A stretch of DNA of 64,000 bases from CBDHEY01 sp965262305 (GCA_965262305.1 CBDHEY010000004.1:1364001-1428000); one strand, 5' to 3'. Positions 29,165-37,788 are shown, counted from the first letter of the stretch. Numbers and translations are program-made. The notes: generated by a model not told the origin, from the letters alone.

Positions 29165-29204
29165 AAAAAGCCCTGACTGGGATACCAGTCGGGGCTTTTT
29201 TATT
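29165..29204 (+). terminator. Strong intrinsic terminator upstream of rtcB
   Basis: AAAAAGCCCTGACTGG, loop GATA, CCAGTCGGGGCTTTTTT: a 16-bp stem with one G-T pair and a T-run. Confidence 0.88.
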
Positions 29205-29265
29205 TCGTCTTACTTGATCAGAAGGCTACAACGATTTAATCATTGCTAATAAGCAAGGATAAGTT

Positions 29266-30474
29266 ATGCCTGTACAAATTGAATTAAATAAAAATGCGAA
29301 AAACGGTGTTAAGCCAGTAAAAATTTATACGCGCGATGTCGAAAATACCGCGTTGACACAGTTAAAAAATATCGCTCAGTTACCTTTTATTCATTCACAT
29401 ATTGCTGCTATGCCGGATGTTCATGCCGGAATAGGCGCTACTGTAGGTTCGGTTATTCCTACGGTTAATGCGATCATTCCAGCTGCAGTTGGTGTTGATA
29501 TTGGTTGCGGAATGATGGCGGTAAGACTATCAATAACATCTTCGCAGCTACCAGATAATCTAAAAGAAATGCGCCATGCGATTGAGCGTAAAGTACCAGT
29601 CGGACTTTCTGCACATAAAAGTAGTTCAATTCGAGAAGGTGCTTGTAAAAAATTGCAAAGATCGATTGAGATGCTTTTTGAAAAACATCCTCAGCTTTTA
29701 AAGATGCAGAAGCAGGCTCATATTTTATGGGCCAAACAAATGGCAACGCTAGGAAGTGGAAACCACTTTATCGAACTTTGCATTGATGAAGCGAAGATGG
29801 TGTGGGTAATGCTACATACAGGAAGTAGGGGTATTGGAAATAGTATTGGTCGTTATTTTATTCAGTTGGCGAAAAAAGATATGCAAAAACATGTGTGTAA
29901 CATTCCAGACAAAGATCTTGCTTATTTTTTGGAAGGCGCTGAACACTTTAAAGACTATATTGAAGCGGTGAGTATTGCGCAACAATACGCTCGAGTAAAC
30001 AGAGAGGAAATGATGAAATTGGTTCTACGTGCGATTCAACCTTTTTTACCAGGGTTTATTGCTGATAAGTCAGCTATCAATTGTCATCATAATTATGTGA
30101 ATAAAGAACATCACTATGGCCGAGATGTTTATGTTACTCGAAAAGGAGCTATTAATGCCGAAAAAGGAAATTTGGGAATCATTCCAGGAAGCATGGGTGC
30201 AAGATCGTATATCGTAAAAGGAAAAGGTTCTGAAGAAGCTTTTTGTTCATGTGCTCATGGCGCAGGGCGAGTTATGAGTAGATCAGCAGCCAAGAAAATG
30301 TTTCGCCGAGAAGATTTAATCGCTCAAACAAAAGGAGTTGAATGTAGAAAAGATAGTCGGATCATAGACGAAATACCCTCAGCTTATAAAGACATTGATC
30401 AGGTTATGGAAAATCAAACTGACCTTGTTGAAATTGTTCATACGTTAAAGCAAGTAATCTGTATTAAAGGGTAA
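29266..30474 (+). CDS. rtcB: RtcB-family RNA ligase
   Basis: 402 aa. Metal and GTP-site motifs are intact: MPDVHAGIGATVGSVIPT, VGVDIGCGMMAVR, LGSGNHFIELC, HTGSRGIGN, NCHHNYVNKEHHYG and the guanylylated histidine in AHGAGRVMSRS. RtcB joins RNA 3'-phosphate or 2',3'-cyclic phosphate ends to 5'-OH ends and repairs cleaved tRNA or rRNA. The classical partners rtcA, rtcR, archease and prfH are not seen. Instead an unknown 314-aa gene and a small basic protein follow on the same strand. Expression is probably governed by the leader at 29045-29204. The ribosome binding site AAGGATAAG precedes the ATG. Confidence 0.94.
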   Translation: MPVQIELNKNAKNGVKPVKIYTRDVENTALTQLKNIAQLPFIHSHIAAMPDVHAGIGATVGSVIPTVNAIIPAAVGVDIGCGMMAVRLSITSSQLPDNLKEMRHAIERKVPVGLSAHKSSSIREGACKKLQRSIEMLFEKHPQLLKMQKQAHILWAKQMATLGSGNHFIELCIDEAKMVWVMLHTGSRGIGNSIGRYFIQLAKKDMQKHVCNIPDKDLAYFLEGAEHFKDYIEAVSIAQQYARVNREEMMKLVLRAIQPFLPGFIADKSAINCHHNYVNKEHHYGRDVYVTRKGAINAEKGNLGIIPGSMGARSYIVKGKGSEEAFCSCAHGAGRVMSRSAAKKMFRREDLIAQTKGVECRKDSRIIDEIPSAYKDIDQVMENQTDLVEIVHTLKQVICIKG

Positions 30475-30497
30475 AGAAAATTTTGATAGGAGAGAAT

Positions 30498-30530
30498 ATG
30501 AAAAACGAAGAGGCAGTAATTAAATGCTAA
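30498..30530 (+). CDS. Putative 10-residue ORF between rtcB and the next gene
   Basis: ATG 30498 with a near-ideal TAGGAGAG at 30487-30494 encodes MKNEEAVIKC and stops. The next gene starts 36-37 nt later. It may be a coupling leader ORF or a scar of a former N-terminus. Confidence 0.3.
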   Translation: MKNEEAVIKC

Positions 30531-30566
30531 ATCTAAAAATTAATAAACTTGAAAATGGAAACTACT

Positions 30567-31511
30567 ATGGAAGAGATTTTAGTCAAAGAGGTCATTGCGT
30601 GCTTACAAAGTGAAAGAAAAATATTCGAATATTATCCTGATCGTTACGCAGTTTATCTTCTAGATAAATGTTTGAGAAGCTCGGAAGAGAAAGTTCAGGT
30701 TCGGGATTTGAGAAAAAATAAATGGGGGCGCTTGCTAGAACGACCGATGATTAAGCGCTTTATTTCTCGTAAAGGCGATGGTGAATTATGTTTAAGTGAC
30801 TTAAATCACCTTTGGCCTGATAATGTCGAACCTTTTGTTTTGACCTTTGGTATCTGGGGAGCGAAACAGGACTATCATTGGTCGCAAACATCGCGACCCG
30901 GATCGAATTTGGTGTTACAACTTAATCTAAACGAAGAATGGGGTCGGAGGTTTTCTCATTTCGTTAATCAAACTGCTAACGATTATTTTGATGTAAATCA
31001 TCCGATTAGTCGAACTAGGGGAATTACATTGGCCTGGGCAAGACTAGATGTGGATTTTGAAACGGATGAGGTGCTTATTGAAGAGGTTCAGTCTGATCTG
31101 ACGCGTTACATAAAATCAATGCTTGTATGTGCTCGCATCGCTTTATCAGAAAAACGACGTCAATTTTATTATTGGGGCGATGAGATTGATGTAAGTAAGT
31201 TTCTCGTATTCGCTGAAGATATGTTGAAGGTCTTTAGTAAAACCTGGCAGGAAGCTATGTTAACAGCGACATTGGAGTTTGTTTTTGACGAGCTTGGGGT
31301 GAAAAATGCATATTACCATTCATTCGAAACGGGAAACCTATTGAAGGGGATCAAAGAGTGTAAGCCTCCCAAATCACTTTATAGTGCTTTGCCAAAACAA
31401 TTTTGTTTCGACAAAATAAAGGAAGCTCCAGAATTTATTCGTCGAGATAAAAAGGCAAAGAGAAAGCTTAAAATTACAAAAGAGCAAAATTGGTATTATT
31501 TAGCAGCGTAA
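30567..31511 (+). CDS. Unrecognised protein in the rtcB locus
   Basis: 314 aa from ATG 30567 (GGAA 6 nt upstream; ATG 30555 and TTG 30549 are in-frame alternatives). No signal peptide or membrane segment. Notable stretches: YYPDRYAVYLLDKCL, the tryptophan-rich LTFGIWGAKQDYHWSQTSRPG, RGITLAWARLDVDFETDEVLIEEVQSDL (quoted in part only: LIEEVQSD), FVFDELGVKNAYYHSFETG and a Lys-rich end (RRDKKAKRKLKITKEQNWYY). The pattern is that of a cytoplasmic, possibly nucleic-acid-binding protein. I do not recognise a family. Same strand as rtcB (92 bp) and the basic small protein (22 bp), so probably one transcript and a shared RNA-related role (inference). Confidence 0.8.
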   Translation: MEEILVKEVIACLQSERKIFEYYPDRYAVYLLDKCLRSSEEKVQVRDLRKNKWGRLLERPMIKRFISRKGDGELCLSDLNHLWPDNVEPFVLTFGIWGAKQDYHWSQTSRPGSNLVLQLNLNEEWGRRFSHFVNQTANDYFDVNHPISRTRGITLAWARLDVDFETDEVLIEEVQSDLTRYIKSMLVCARIALSEKRRQFYYWGDEIDVSKFLVFAEDMLKVFSKTWQEAMLTATLEFVFDELGVKNAYYHSFETGNLLKGIKECKPPKSLYSALPKQFCFDKIKEAPEFIRRDKKAKRKLKITKEQNWYYLAA

Positions 31512-31532
31512 CTTAAATGAAGGAGGAAAATC

Positions 31533-31733
31533 ATGGCAAAGTGCAAACTTCCTAGAAATCCTCATGCGTGTCACCCAATCATGAGAAAGGGTGGTGTGCA
31601 TGAGAAATCAAGAGGGGCTAAACGAGCAGCGGCTAAGCGCGAAACTCGTCGAAAAACGAGTGAGTGGCTTAGCCGTTCTTCTTTGCGGGCATTATGTATT
31701 AATGTGTTTTTAAAAGCTTACTCGAGTATCTAG
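31533..31733 (+). CDS. Small basic protein at the end of the rtcB locus
   Basis: 66 aa with an excellent ribosome binding site (AAGGAGGA, 5-6 nt before ATG). It starts MAKCKLPRNPHACHPIMRKG and continues GVHEKSRGAKRAAAKRETRR, with three Cys/His-type residues near the N-terminus (Cys4, His11, Cys13) and about 30% Lys/Arg, so RNA or ribosome binding is plausible. The last 20 residues are hydrophobic and coincide with a strong nested hairpin. The stop overlaps the 3' end of the convergent TonB receptor by 24 bp. Function unknown. Confidence 0.65.
   Translation: MAKCKLPRNPHACHPIMRKGGVHEKSRGAKRAAAKRETRRKTSEWLSRSSLRALCINVFLKAYSSI
31630..31675 (+). terminator. Nested hairpin inside the small basic protein gene
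   Basis: The outer stem is CGGCTAAGC (31630-31638) with GCTTAGCCG (31667-31675), 9 bp. The inner stem is ACTCGT (31644-31649) with ACGAGT (31656-31661). Only a short pyrimidine run (TTCTTCTTT) follows. It may terminate the rtcB transcript, end the convergent receptor transcript, or act as a structured RNA signal. Confidence 0.45.
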
Positions 31734-34223
31734 AAAAATCATTCTCGGAGCGCGTATAAAACTATATTGCGTGTTGTTACCAAAATTATTAGCCAGTGGA
31801 ACATTGGCGCTGTAGCTAATAATTTCTTCATCTAACAAGTTGCTGCCCCGCAAAGTTATAGTCCAGCTATCTCCACCAAGCCCCAGTCTCGCACCTAACA
31901 GTGTATAAGCATCAATTCGTCCCGTAGGATCCAAGTTCACATGCACATCTTGGTCGTCTACATATTGAATATCAACACCGCCAAGAATATCAATCGAATC
32001 AGTTAAAGACTGGTTGTAATCGAGTGCAAAGTTAAAGGTGTATTCAGGTGTATAAACACCACGACGTCCAGTGTAATCGCAGGTATTAATTACACCATCT
32101 CCAGTAGTATCAATACCATCCGGAGTTTCTCCTACGTAACAGTTACCATTTCTAAAATCGATATATTCAAAGTCTAAGAAAGAGACGCCATAAGATGCTG
32201 AAAAATATTGATTTAATAAAAATCGTCCATCTATTTCGAGTCCTTGTGTTCGTGTTTCAGCTGCATTACCAACATTAAAGCCCACTGCGCCGTCAAATTG
32301 GCTAATTTGTAAGTTTTCGTAATCCGTCAAAAATAGAGCAAGATTGATTTCGCCTCGACCATCAAGAAAACTTGTTTTTAGCCCAAGTTCATAAGAGGTT
32401 GCATCTTCGTTTTCAAATTCAAAAAATTGATTTTCAGGAATAGCATTTCGCGAAGTCGTCTGTGCTTCAATTTCAGCTTGGCGTGCCGTAATTTCATCAG
32501 GCGTTAAACCACTGAAATCAAATAGGGAAGGCTCAATAATATCCGGACCAACAGTATTTGACCGAGGATCAAATCCACCGGCTTTAAAACCTTCGGTATA
32601 ACGAAAATAAGCGAGTGTGTCGTCGTTTGGTTGCCACATTACATTTACTAGCGGTAAAAACCGTGATTCATCACGTGATCCGCTGGCATTGTGGCCACCA
32701 AATGGAAGAGTCAACGCCTCTGACTCAGATGCGAATACTTCCCAGTAAATTAGAGCTGTTTCAAGATCGGTAATTTCTTCTCCGGTACTTGGTCTTTCAA
32801 GTCGAATTGATTTTTCTGCAGATTTTTCCTCTTGGGTAAACCGGCCTCCAAGGGTGATAGCCCAAGTGTCGGTCAATTGATAAGTGGCTTGCCCGAAGAC
32901 TGCCCAGGCGGTTGATTCTTGAGAAAAATTACGGGGTGCTGCAGTGTCGGCAAATTGCGGTAAACCTAGGGCGATAGGAAGCAGGTTTCGCGAAGTGATT
33001 TCAATATTATCGAAGTAGGTTTGATCATATTCTTGGTAGAAAGCGCCGGCGATCCATTCGACTTTTTCTCCCACTGGGGATGCGATTCGAACTTCTTGGC
33101 TAAACTGGCTGTAGTCTTCGCGAAGATCAAGTGGAATGATTTCGACAGGAATGAAATCGCAATCGCAGGATTCTTCATAATCGAATTCTAACCAGCCGGA
33201 AGTAAACGTTATAATATGGTCGTTGTAATCGTAGTTACCTATGAGCGTAATGTTATCGATGGTGTTTTCACTTGATTCAGGGTAATCCGTTGCTCTCACG
33301 AAATCTAACTCATCATCAAACCCTGGTCGGGAAAATAGCGTTTGCAAAACCTCTGAAAAACTTGCGTCACCAAAATCTTGTCCCACTGCGGCAAGGGCTG
33401 CTCTGATTTCTGGAACCGCAACGTCTTGCGTTATTTCGATTGCTCGCCCTTCCGTATCAAAAGTACTATTTTCTACCTTTAACAAGAAGTCTAGGTCTTC
33501 ATTGGCTTGCCAATCTAAAGAAATTCTAATGGCTTTTTCATCTGTTTGCGGTTCGCTTCTTTGTCTAAATTCATTATACGAATATCCATCGTCTTCGAAG
33601 CTTCGTAAGGCCAGTCTTGCATTGACGCTATCGGATAAGGGGCCAGATAACACGCCGCTTATTTCGGTACCGTCAAATTCAAATTCGTTAGATAGAGATA
33701 CATGGCCTTCAAATTCATCCGTTGGTTTTGCTGAATTTAAGATTAATGCACCAGCAGCACTATTTTTGCCTAGTAAAGTACCTTGAGGTCCACGCAAAAG
33801 CTCAGCATTTTCTAGATCCATCATCGGAGCGCGATACAATTGCGCGCGACCATAATAAATCCCATCAACGTACATTCCGACAGATTGTTCGAAACCTTGG
33901 CTGTTATCAGAACCGATTCCTCGCACTCGAATTTGCGTGCTAAAGCCAGTTTGCGTGAAATGGATGTTCGTCAGAAAACCGGTCAAGTCCTCGATGTTTT
34001 CAATACCGGCTTTTTCGATTTTGTCGGCCGTTAACGAAGTGACAGAAACAGGTACATCTTGCATGCTCTCGGCGCGTTTCTGGGCCGTGATAATAATTTC
34101 TTCGAGCCTAAGGTTGTTATTATTTTCTTGATCTTGGCCTGATGCTGTCGTGGACAGATTTAGCAGGAGTATCGAAGAACTAACAAGCTGCAAAAAGGGC
34201 AGGCTCTGTATCGATCGTGACAT
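31710..34223 (-). CDS. TonB-dependent outer-membrane receptor
   Basis: 837 aa. Signal peptide ending TTASGQ, TonB box LEEIIITAQKRAESMQDVPV, plug with VRGIGSDNSQGFEQSVGMYVDG (in part) and LRGPQGTLLGKNSAAGAL, barrel ending MIFLDTRVSF. The plug style (AQKR, DVPVSV, GRAQLYRAPMMD) is the common sphingomonad and marine oligotroph class of receptors with unknown, often small aromatic or glycoside ligands. No clear substrate gene adjoins it. The upstream region contains a 12-bp dyad repeat. Confidence 0.92.
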   Translation of the reverse strand: MSRSIQSLPFLQLVSSSILLLNLSTTASGQDQENNNNLRLEEIIITAQKRAESMQDVPVSVTSLTADKIEKAGIENIEDLTGFLTNIHFTQTGFSTQIRVRGIGSDNSQGFEQSVGMYVDGIYYGRAQLYRAPMMDLENAELLRGPQGTLLGKNSAAGALILNSAKPTDEFEGHVSLSNEFEFDGTEISGVLSGPLSDSVNARLALRSFEDDGYSYNEFRQRSEPQTDEKAIRISLDWQANEDLDFLLKVENSTFDTEGRAIEITQDVAVPEIRAALAAVGQDFGDASFSEVLQTLFSRPGFDDELDFVRATDYPESSENTIDNITLIGNYDYNDHIITFTSGWLEFDYEESCDCDFIPVEIIPLDLREDYSQFSQEVRIASPVGEKVEWIAGAFYQEYDQTYFDNIEITSRNLLPIALGLPQFADTAAPRNFSQESTAWAVFGQATYQLTDTWAITLGGRFTQEEKSAEKSIRLERPSTGEEITDLETALIYWEVFASESEALTLPFGGHNASGSRDESRFLPLVNVMWQPNDDTLAYFRYTEGFKAGGFDPRSNTVGPDIIEPSLFDFSGLTPDEITARQAEIEAQTTSRNAIPENQFFEFENEDATSYELGLKTSFLDGRGEINLALFLTDYENLQISQFDGAVGFNVGNAAETRTQGLEIDGRFLLNQYFSASYGVSFLDFEYIDFRNGNCYVGETPDGIDTTGDGVINTCDYTGRRGVYTPEYTFNFALDYNQSLTDSIDILGGVDIQYVDDQDVHVNLDPTGRIDAYTLLGARLGLGGDSWTITLRGSNLLDEEIISYSANVPLANNFGNNTQYSFIRAPRMIFLDTRVSF

Positions 34224-34278
34224 ATTTTTCTCCCTTAGTATTATTTTTTATTAGGGCGTAGATTTTATTCGAATCTAT

Positions 34279-34350
34279 TATCATAAATGAGTATAGGTGA
34301 GGCATGTATACTTAATCTAAGATAATTACTGATTCTAATCATTTATGATA
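34279..34350. promoter_or_regulatory. 12-bp perfect inverted repeat between TonB receptor and helicase gene
   Basis: TATCATAAATGA (34279-34290) and TCATTTATGATA (34339-34350) are exact reverse complements 48 bp apart, centred in the 235-bp divergent region, with a smaller TGATTCTAATCA palindrome beside the right arm. Likely paired operator half-sites for looping or dimer binding; the elements are AT-rich and partly Fur-like, but the regulator is not identifiable. Confidence 0.5.
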
Positions 34351-34458
34351 GGAAAAACCGAATTTTCAGGGTAAAAATTCAACTGAGTGTTGATTTAGGT
34401 GTCGAATATGTATCCCAATGAGTTACACTACTCAATTTTAACGCGGCCGGTGTAGTGT

Positions 34459-35640
34459 GTGAAAACCTCTTTTAATGAACAGAATTTATCTTTTACGGAT
34501 CTAGATTTAAGTGAACCCATTTTAAAAGCATTGAAGGAAATGCGGTTTGAATACTGTTCTCCGATTCAAGCGAAATCTCTCCCTCACAGTTTAAATGGCC
34601 ATGATGTACTTGGAAAAGCACAAACAGGTACAGGTAAAACAGCCGCTTTTCTAATTGCTGTTTTTGAAGATTTGATAGCGAATGGCGCTCCTGAAGAACG
34701 CTATGCGGGAGAAGCTAGGTCTTTAATTCTTGCGCCAACTCGAGAGCTTGCCCTACAGATAGCGAAGGATGCTAAAAGCATTGGGAAGTACACAGACTTA
34801 AATATTCACACGTTGGTGGGCGGTGTTGACTATGGTAAACAGCTTAACAAACTTCGCGCCAACCATGCAGATATTCTTGTCGCGACGCCCGGCCGCTTAA
34901 TTGATTTTTGTGAAAAGCGAGAGGTGTATTTAGACCAACTTGAAGTGATGGTGATCGATGAAGCCGACCGTATGTTAGACATGGGGTTCATTCCTCAGGT
35001 TAAAAGAATCGAGCGTTTATCTCCAAGAAAAGAAAATCGACAAACGCTACTCTTTTCTGCGACTTTTTCAGACGACATTTTACGTTTAGCAAATCAGTGG
35101 ATGTTTGAGCCGAGTAAGATTGAAATTGAGCCTGAATCAGTTGCAACTGACTCCGTTGAGCAAACCATGTATATGCTCTCTAGTGAAGAAAAGTTAAAGG
35201 TGCTAGGTAATATTTTAGATGTTGATAGTGTTGGCAATGTCATCGTATTCGCTAATCGGCGGGATCAATGTCGTCAATTACATGATAAGTTGAAGAATAT
35301 GGGGTATACGGTGGGGCTATTATCTGGCGATGTTCCACAAGGGCGTCGCACACGAACGCTCGAAGCGTTTCGGTCTGGAAAACTGCGTGCCCTAGTCGCC
35401 ACCGATGTTGCCGGAAGAGGCATTCATATCGAAAATGTTACCCACGTAATTAATTACACCTTGCCGGAAGAACCAGAAGATTATGTGCATCGCATCGGAC
35501 GCACAGGTCGAGCAGGAAAGACTGGTCAATCAATTAGTTTTGCCTGCGAAGATGACGCTTTTCGCTTGCCTGCAATAGAGTCTTTGCTCGGGCAAAAGAT
35601 CGACTGCAAACATCCGCCAGATGAACTTTTGGTTGGGTAG
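34459..35640 (+). CDS. DEAD-box RNA helicase (RhlB-like)
   Basis: 393 aa with the full motif set: Q-motif YCSPIQAKSL, AQTGTGKT, APTRELALQ, DEADRMLDMGF, LFSATF, ATDVAGRGIHI and HRIGRTGRAG. It unwinds short RNA duplexes. The domain order and lack of a long basic tail favour RhlB, the degradosome helicase, over RhlE or DeaD, but this is a similarity judgement. GTG start with a weak ribosome binding site. Lies next to a response regulator with no obvious link. Confidence 0.9.
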   Translation: MKTSFNEQNLSFTDLDLSEPILKALKEMRFEYCSPIQAKSLPHSLNGHDVLGKAQTGTGKTAAFLIAVFEDLIANGAPEERYAGEARSLILAPTRELALQIAKDAKSIGKYTDLNIHTLVGGVDYGKQLNKLRANHADILVATPGRLIDFCEKREVYLDQLEVMVIDEADRMLDMGFIPQVKRIERLSPRKENRQTLLFSATFSDDILRLANQWMFEPSKIEIEPESVATDSVEQTMYMLSSEEKLKVLGNILDVDSVGNVIVFANRRDQCRQLHDKLKNMGYTVGLLSGDVPQGRRTRTLEAFRSGKLRALVATDVAGRGIHIENVTHVINYTLPEEPEDYVHRIGRTGRAGKTGQSISFACEDDAFRLPAIESLLGQKIDCKHPPDELLVG

Positions 35641-35736
35641 TTTTCATATAACCTATTGCTAACATTCAGCTTTTTTTCAGCGCCGGTCTACACTTAAATT
35701 AGTATGTTTAATTAATGTGAGGTGATAGGGCGCTCA

Positions 35737-36984
35737 ATGAAACATGTATTGGTAGTAGAAGATAGTCCAATGGTCATGAAGGTGATCAAGCATGTTCTAT
35801 CTAAGTCAACTCAGTTTTTCCCTCACTATGCCATGAGTTTCGCTGAAGCTGAAAAACTCATGGAAGAACATGGCTCCAATTTATTTGCGGCGATGGTTGA
35901 TTTGAATCTTCCTGATGCGCCAAATGGTGAAGTCGTTGATTTTGTATTGAGTCGTAAAGTCCCTACCATTGTTTTAACAGGTAGTTTCGATGAAACTAGA
36001 CGTGAAAAATTGCTGGCAAAAGGGATTGTTGATTATGTCATTAAAGAAGGGAAATTTTCTTACATTTATGCATTAAATGTCCTTAGTCGTCTTGATAAAA
36101 ATCGTAATAAGAAGGTGCTTGTTGTCGATGATTCCTCGACCGCTCGAAAGTTTGTTAGAGGTCTGCTCGAAATGCACTTATTCGAAGTGTTTGAGGCTGA
36201 AGATGGCGTGGAAGCAATCAAGTTTATTATTGAAAATCCCGATATTTGTTTGATGATTACTGACTTTAATATGCCCAAAATGGATGGGTGTGAGTTAGTG
36301 AAGCACATACGGGTAAAGTATGAAAAAACTGACTTAGCCATTATTGGCCTTTCATCGGAGCAAGATGGTACGCTATCTGCGCGTTTTATTAAAAATGGTG
36401 CGAATGATTTTCTTCGTAAACCATTTAATCATGAAGAGTTTTATTGTCGAATTTCCCACAATCTCGAGCTTTTGGAATCCATTGATAAAATTAAGGATGC
36501 TGTCAGTCGTGATGATTTAACAGGACTATACAGTCGCAGATATTTTTTTGAAAAGGGATCAAAACTATTTGATGACGCCAAGGCGAATTCAAAGGTGCTA
36601 AGCGCTGCCATTATTGATATCGACGATTTTGCTTCAATTAATGAGGTATTGGGCCATAGAAGTGGTGATAGGGTTCTTTGTGATGTCTCCGAAAAACTGA
36701 ACGCAGCCTTTAGCCGATTCTTAGTTGCAAGGTCGAGCGGGAATACTTTTTTTGCGCTCATGCCTGGGCTGGATGAGGACAAAGCATCTGAGTTTATCAA
36801 TAAAATCCGCCATATAATCTGTTCTGAGAATTATGGTGGTGAACAAATGGATCTGACTATCACCTACAGTTCAGGTGTCTCAAGCAATACTTCAGAAACG
36901 CTCGATGCGATGTTAACGAAGTGCATGAACAACCTAAAACGTGCAAAAAATGCCGGAGGTGATCTTGTTTTCTTGGATGATTAA
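35737..36984 (+). CDS. Response regulator with two receiver domains and a degenerate GGDEF domain
   Basis: 415 aa from ATG 35737 (AGGG 6 nt upstream; GTG 35722 is an in-frame alternative). REC1 (about 1-115): HVLVVEDSPMVM, acceptor in MVDLNLPD. REC2 (about 125-245): KVLVVDDSSTARKF, acceptor Asp in TDFNMPKMDG. GGDEF-like domain (about 260-415): DDLTGLYSRRYFF is preserved, but the active loop reads RSSGNTFFALM instead of GG(D/E)EF, so cyclase activity is probably lost and the domain may bind a partner or GTP. Architecture resembles chemotaxis-linked multi-REC proteins. Convergent with cysZ, gap 4 bp. Confidence 0.9.
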   Translation: MKHVLVVEDSPMVMKVIKHVLSKSTQFFPHYAMSFAEAEKLMEEHGSNLFAAMVDLNLPDAPNGEVVDFVLSRKVPTIVLTGSFDETRREKLLAKGIVDYVIKEGKFSYIYALNVLSRLDKNRNKKVLVVDDSSTARKFVRGLLEMHLFEVFEAEDGVEAIKFIIENPDICLMITDFNMPKMDGCELVKHIRVKYEKTDLAIIGLSSEQDGTLSARFIKNGANDFLRKPFNHEEFYCRISHNLELLESIDKIKDAVSRDDLTGLYSRRYFFEKGSKLFDDAKANSKVLSAAIIDIDDFASINEVLGHRSGDRVLCDVSEKLNAAFSRFLVARSSGNTFFALMPGLDEDKASEFINKIRHIICSENYGGEQMDLTITYSSGVSSNTSETLDAMLTKCMNNLKRAKNAGGDLVFLDD

Positions 36985-36988
36985 TCGG

Positions 36989-37786
36989 TTATTGGTGAGA
37001 AATTTCAGCCTGGCACTCTTCAGATTTCACTTGGTCACATAGCTTTAATTCGTGCACCCAAAAAAGGGTTCCTCCAACAACCGCGGCAGGCATAACAAAG
37101 ATATTAATCACTGGGATAATCGTGGTGCCCATTACTGCAGCTCCAAACCCAAAACTACTAAAACATTTCTTCCAAAGTTTGCCTCGAAGCTCTCTAAAAG
37201 CGAGCATATGGTTGTCAGCGGGATAATCTACATACTGAATCGTCATCACCCAAGCCGCCCAGGCTAAACCAATTAGGGGGGCTAAAAACTGAATAATAGG
37301 AATGGTACCAATCAATATGACGACGAGCGTGACGAGAATACCTCTAGAGAGAAAATAAACAATTTTTCTTAACTCTCGCAAAAATACACGAATAACCATT
37401 TCCCAGAGCGTTTCTTCTGGCGGTTGAATACCGCAAATGAGTAACTCCGCTCGTTCCGCGAGCACACCGTAAAAAGGAGCTGCAATAAAATTGGTAATAA
37501 TATTAAAACTATAACCGTAGATGATAAGTGCTAAAGAGCCTAATACGACCCAAACTAACCAAATAAGCGGCTTGAGAATATCCGGGATCCATTCACGGAA
37601 AAACGCTGAAGCTTCGCCAAGGTGCTGCAGTGCAAAGCTGGTCAATGCAATAAACAAGATAATGTTTATGACGAGTGGAACAAGAATAAAGGGGCGGAGT
37701 TTTGGGTGCCAAATTAAGCATGCCCCTTTAAATAAATATTGTGACCCGGTTAATGGGTTATTCGTAAAACTTGGGCAGGTTAACAC
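36989..37786 (-). CDS. cysZ: Sulfate transporter CysZ family protein
   Basis: 265 aa inner-membrane protein with four hydrophobic segments and the family pattern FLVPLVINI-like start, YGYSFNIITNFIAAPFYGVLAERAE (in part) and FRELRGKLWKKCFSSFG. CysZ brings sulfate into the cell for cysteine synthesis. It lies 2 bp downstream of the PA4642-like gene on the same strand. Confidence 0.88.
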   Translation of the reverse strand: MLTCPSFTNNPLTGSQYLFKGACLIWHPKLRPFILVPLVINIILFIALTSFALQHLGEASAFFREWIPDILKPLIWLVWVVLGSLALIIYGYSFNIITNFIAAPFYGVLAERAELLICGIQPPEETLWEMVIRVFLRELRKIVYFLSRGILVTLVVILIGTIPIIQFLAPLIGLAWAAWVMTIQYVDYPADNHMLAFRELRGKLWKKCFSSFGFGAAVMGTTIIPVINIFVMPAAVVGGTLFWVHELKLCDQVKSEECQAEISHQ

Positions 37787-37788
37787 TT

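Larger units (their letters stand above)
29045..29204 (+). ncRNA. Structured leader or small RNA upstream of rtcB (candidate attenuator)
   Basis: From the predicted start to the terminator, about 160 nt contain three hairpins. Hairpin 1 is AGCTCTCGAAA (29065-29075) with TTTCGAGAGCT (29111-29121), a perfect 11-bp pair whose left arm overlaps the Shine-Dalgarno of a 9-codon ORF. Hairpin 2 is GGAAGG (29131-29136) with CCTTCC (29150-29155). Hairpin 3 is the terminator. The RNA could be an independent sRNA or a transcription attenuator for rtcB, which starts 62 nt later. No known family recognised. Confidence 0.55.

Noticed and set aside
31533..31733. Small basic protein as the ribosome-rescue factor ArfA
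   Set aside because: Composition is similar, but the ArfA motifs (LFRxRVEKxKKGKGSY) are absent; only the hairpin near the 3' end is reminiscent.
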